This document shows, piece by piece, positions 63,101 through 64,000 of a DNA stretch of 64,000 bases (positions within the stretch are counted from its first letter, which is position 1; every line of letters begins with the position of its first letter). The notes beneath the pieces are model-generated. The model worked only from the letters and a program-made list of their open reading frames with translations, had not been told where the DNA came from and made no database searches. The stretch spans positions 26,977,052-27,041,051 of the forward strand of contig OX344755.2 in NCBI GenBank assembly GCA_947034885.2, in the 5' to 3' direction. Source of the DNA: Thuidium tamariscinum (lineage: Eukaryota; Streptophyta; Bryopsida; Hypnales; Thuidiaceae). The position numbers and the translations under genes are program-made.

Positions 63101-64000
63101 CTCGGCCAAGAGAATAACCCCGTAGGCTCTTGAATGGTGTGCATTTTTGAATTTTAATCGCATTGAATTTTACAGCTTATTTTTTGTAGTAATTCTATAG
63201 AACTGGATTAGATATTACAATGTGATCACGTTGAATTTGTATTGCAACTGAGAAGTTTGCGCGTCTTGATATCAACTAAACACCTCGGAGATTTCCTCGG
63301 CCACGAGAATAACTCCGTAGGCTCTTGAATGGTGTGCATTTTTGAATTTTAATCGCACTGAATTTTACAGCATATTTTTTGTAGTAATTCTATAGAACTG
63401 GATTAGATATTACAATGTGATCACGTTGAATTTGTCTTGCAACTGAGAAGTTTGCGCGTCTTGATATCAACTAAACACCTCGGAGATTTCCTCGGCCAAG
63501 AGAATAACCCCGTAGGCTCTTGAATGGTGTGCATTTTTGAATTTTAATCGCATTGAATTTCATAGCATATTTTTTGTAGTAATTCTATAGAACTGGATTA
63601 GATATTACAATGTGATCACTTTGAATTTGTCTTGCAACTGAGAAGTTTGCGCGTCTTGATGTCAACTAAACACCTAGGAGATTTCCTCGGCCAAGAGAAT
63701 AACCCCGTAGGCTCTTGAATGGTGTGCATTTTTGAATTTTGATCGCATTCAATGTTACAGCATATATTTTGTAGTAATTCTATAGAACTGGATTAGATAT
63801 TACAATGTGATCACGTTAAATTTGTCTGGCAACTGAGAAGTTTGCGCGTCTTGATGTCAACTAAACACCTCGTAGATTTCCTCGGCCAAGAGAATAACCC
63901 CGTAGGCTCTTGAATGGTGTGCATTTTTGAATTTTAATCGCATTGAATTTCATAGCATATTTTTTGGAGTAATTCTATAGAACTGGATTAGATATTACAA

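Larger units (their letters stand above)
13383..64000 (+). repeat. 195-bp satellite array, about 260 head-to-tail copies
   Basis: The landmark GTAGGCTCTTGAATGGTGTG recurs at 13446, 13641, 13835, 14029, 14224, 14419, 14614, 14809 and so on to 63902. Spacing is 195 bp, with some 194-bp units caused by single-T losses. The span divided by the period gives about 260 monomers. All are in the same orientation, no foreign insertion was seen, and the array is open at the right window edge. A canonical monomer counts 72 G+C of 195 (37%). Conserved parts include TTTGCGCGTCTTGAT, an A/T-tract region, the palindrome TTCTATAGAA and the dyad GTGATCAC. The length is a multiple of three, but each plus-strand frame has a stop in the monomer (TGA or TAA), so it is non-coding. 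HOR structure and near-nucleosomal length are typical of centromeric or heterochromatic satellites; that role is inferred. Confidence 0.98.

Noticed and set aside
13383-64000. A CRISPR-like array of repeats.
   Set aside because: Units are 195 bp and adjacent monomers are homologous along their full length, with no unique spacers. This is a eukaryotic satellite.
13383-64000. A repetitive protein gene, since 195 is a multiple of three.
   Set aside because: Stops occur in all three plus-strand frames of the canonical monomer, and no long frame is present on either strand.
13383-64000. Ribosomal 5S or tRNA tandem genes.
   Set aside because: No A, B or C box, no cloverleaf and no 5S-like sequence was recognised in the monomer.

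Overview
This window is repeat-dominated nuclear eukaryotic DNA with no protein-coding or RNA gene that I can support. Open reading frames are short (at most about 105 codons), have no recognisable domain, and mostly lie inside inverted or tandem repeats. The repeat style points to a plant genome, but this is inference: a Tourist/PIF-Harbinger-type MITE with a TAA target-site duplication, several foldback and MITE-like elements, and large satellite arrays in A+T-rich DNA. No coding sequence confirms the lineage.

Positions 1-4000 are a nest of non-autonomous DNA transposons. A 992-bp TIR element (426-1417, TAA duplication) carries an inner insertion made of consecutive hairpins (671-1291). A 637-bp element flanked by TTAA with piggyBac-like TIRs follows at 1669-2305. 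Next is a 1.6-kb foldback (about 2370-3975) whose arms are built from ~176-bp subrepeats, and its right arm is split by a 265-bp TIR element with TA duplication (3155-3419). Positions 4000-10900 are A+T-rich with scattered small tandem duplications and hairpins and no recognised gene.

Positions 10.9-13.38 kb are a transition zone of four successive, unrelated, degenerate tandem families: ~291 bp, ~170 bp, ~190 bp containing 20-bp palindromic subunits, and ~105-122 bp. They end directly at a very large satellite array.

From 13383 to the right edge of the window (50.6 kb, and evidently continuing) runs one head-to-tail array of a 195-bp, 37% G+C monomer, about 260 copies, all in one orientation with no transposon insertion seen. 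The left-edge monomers are the most diverged. The interior is highly homogeneous and shows nested higher-order repeats (HORs). Long-range periods read from diagnostic variants include 585, 780, 1364, 1949, 2728, 2921, 3118, 4873/4093 and 6035 bp. In one case the order of events can be read: a 14-mer of 2728 bp gained a 390-bp dimer, became a 16-mer of 3118 bp, and was then copied. Conserved dyads in each monomer, the near-nucleosomal length and the HOR structure make a centromeric or heterochromatic role plausible but unproven. This array is the most notable and possibly undescribed system in the window.
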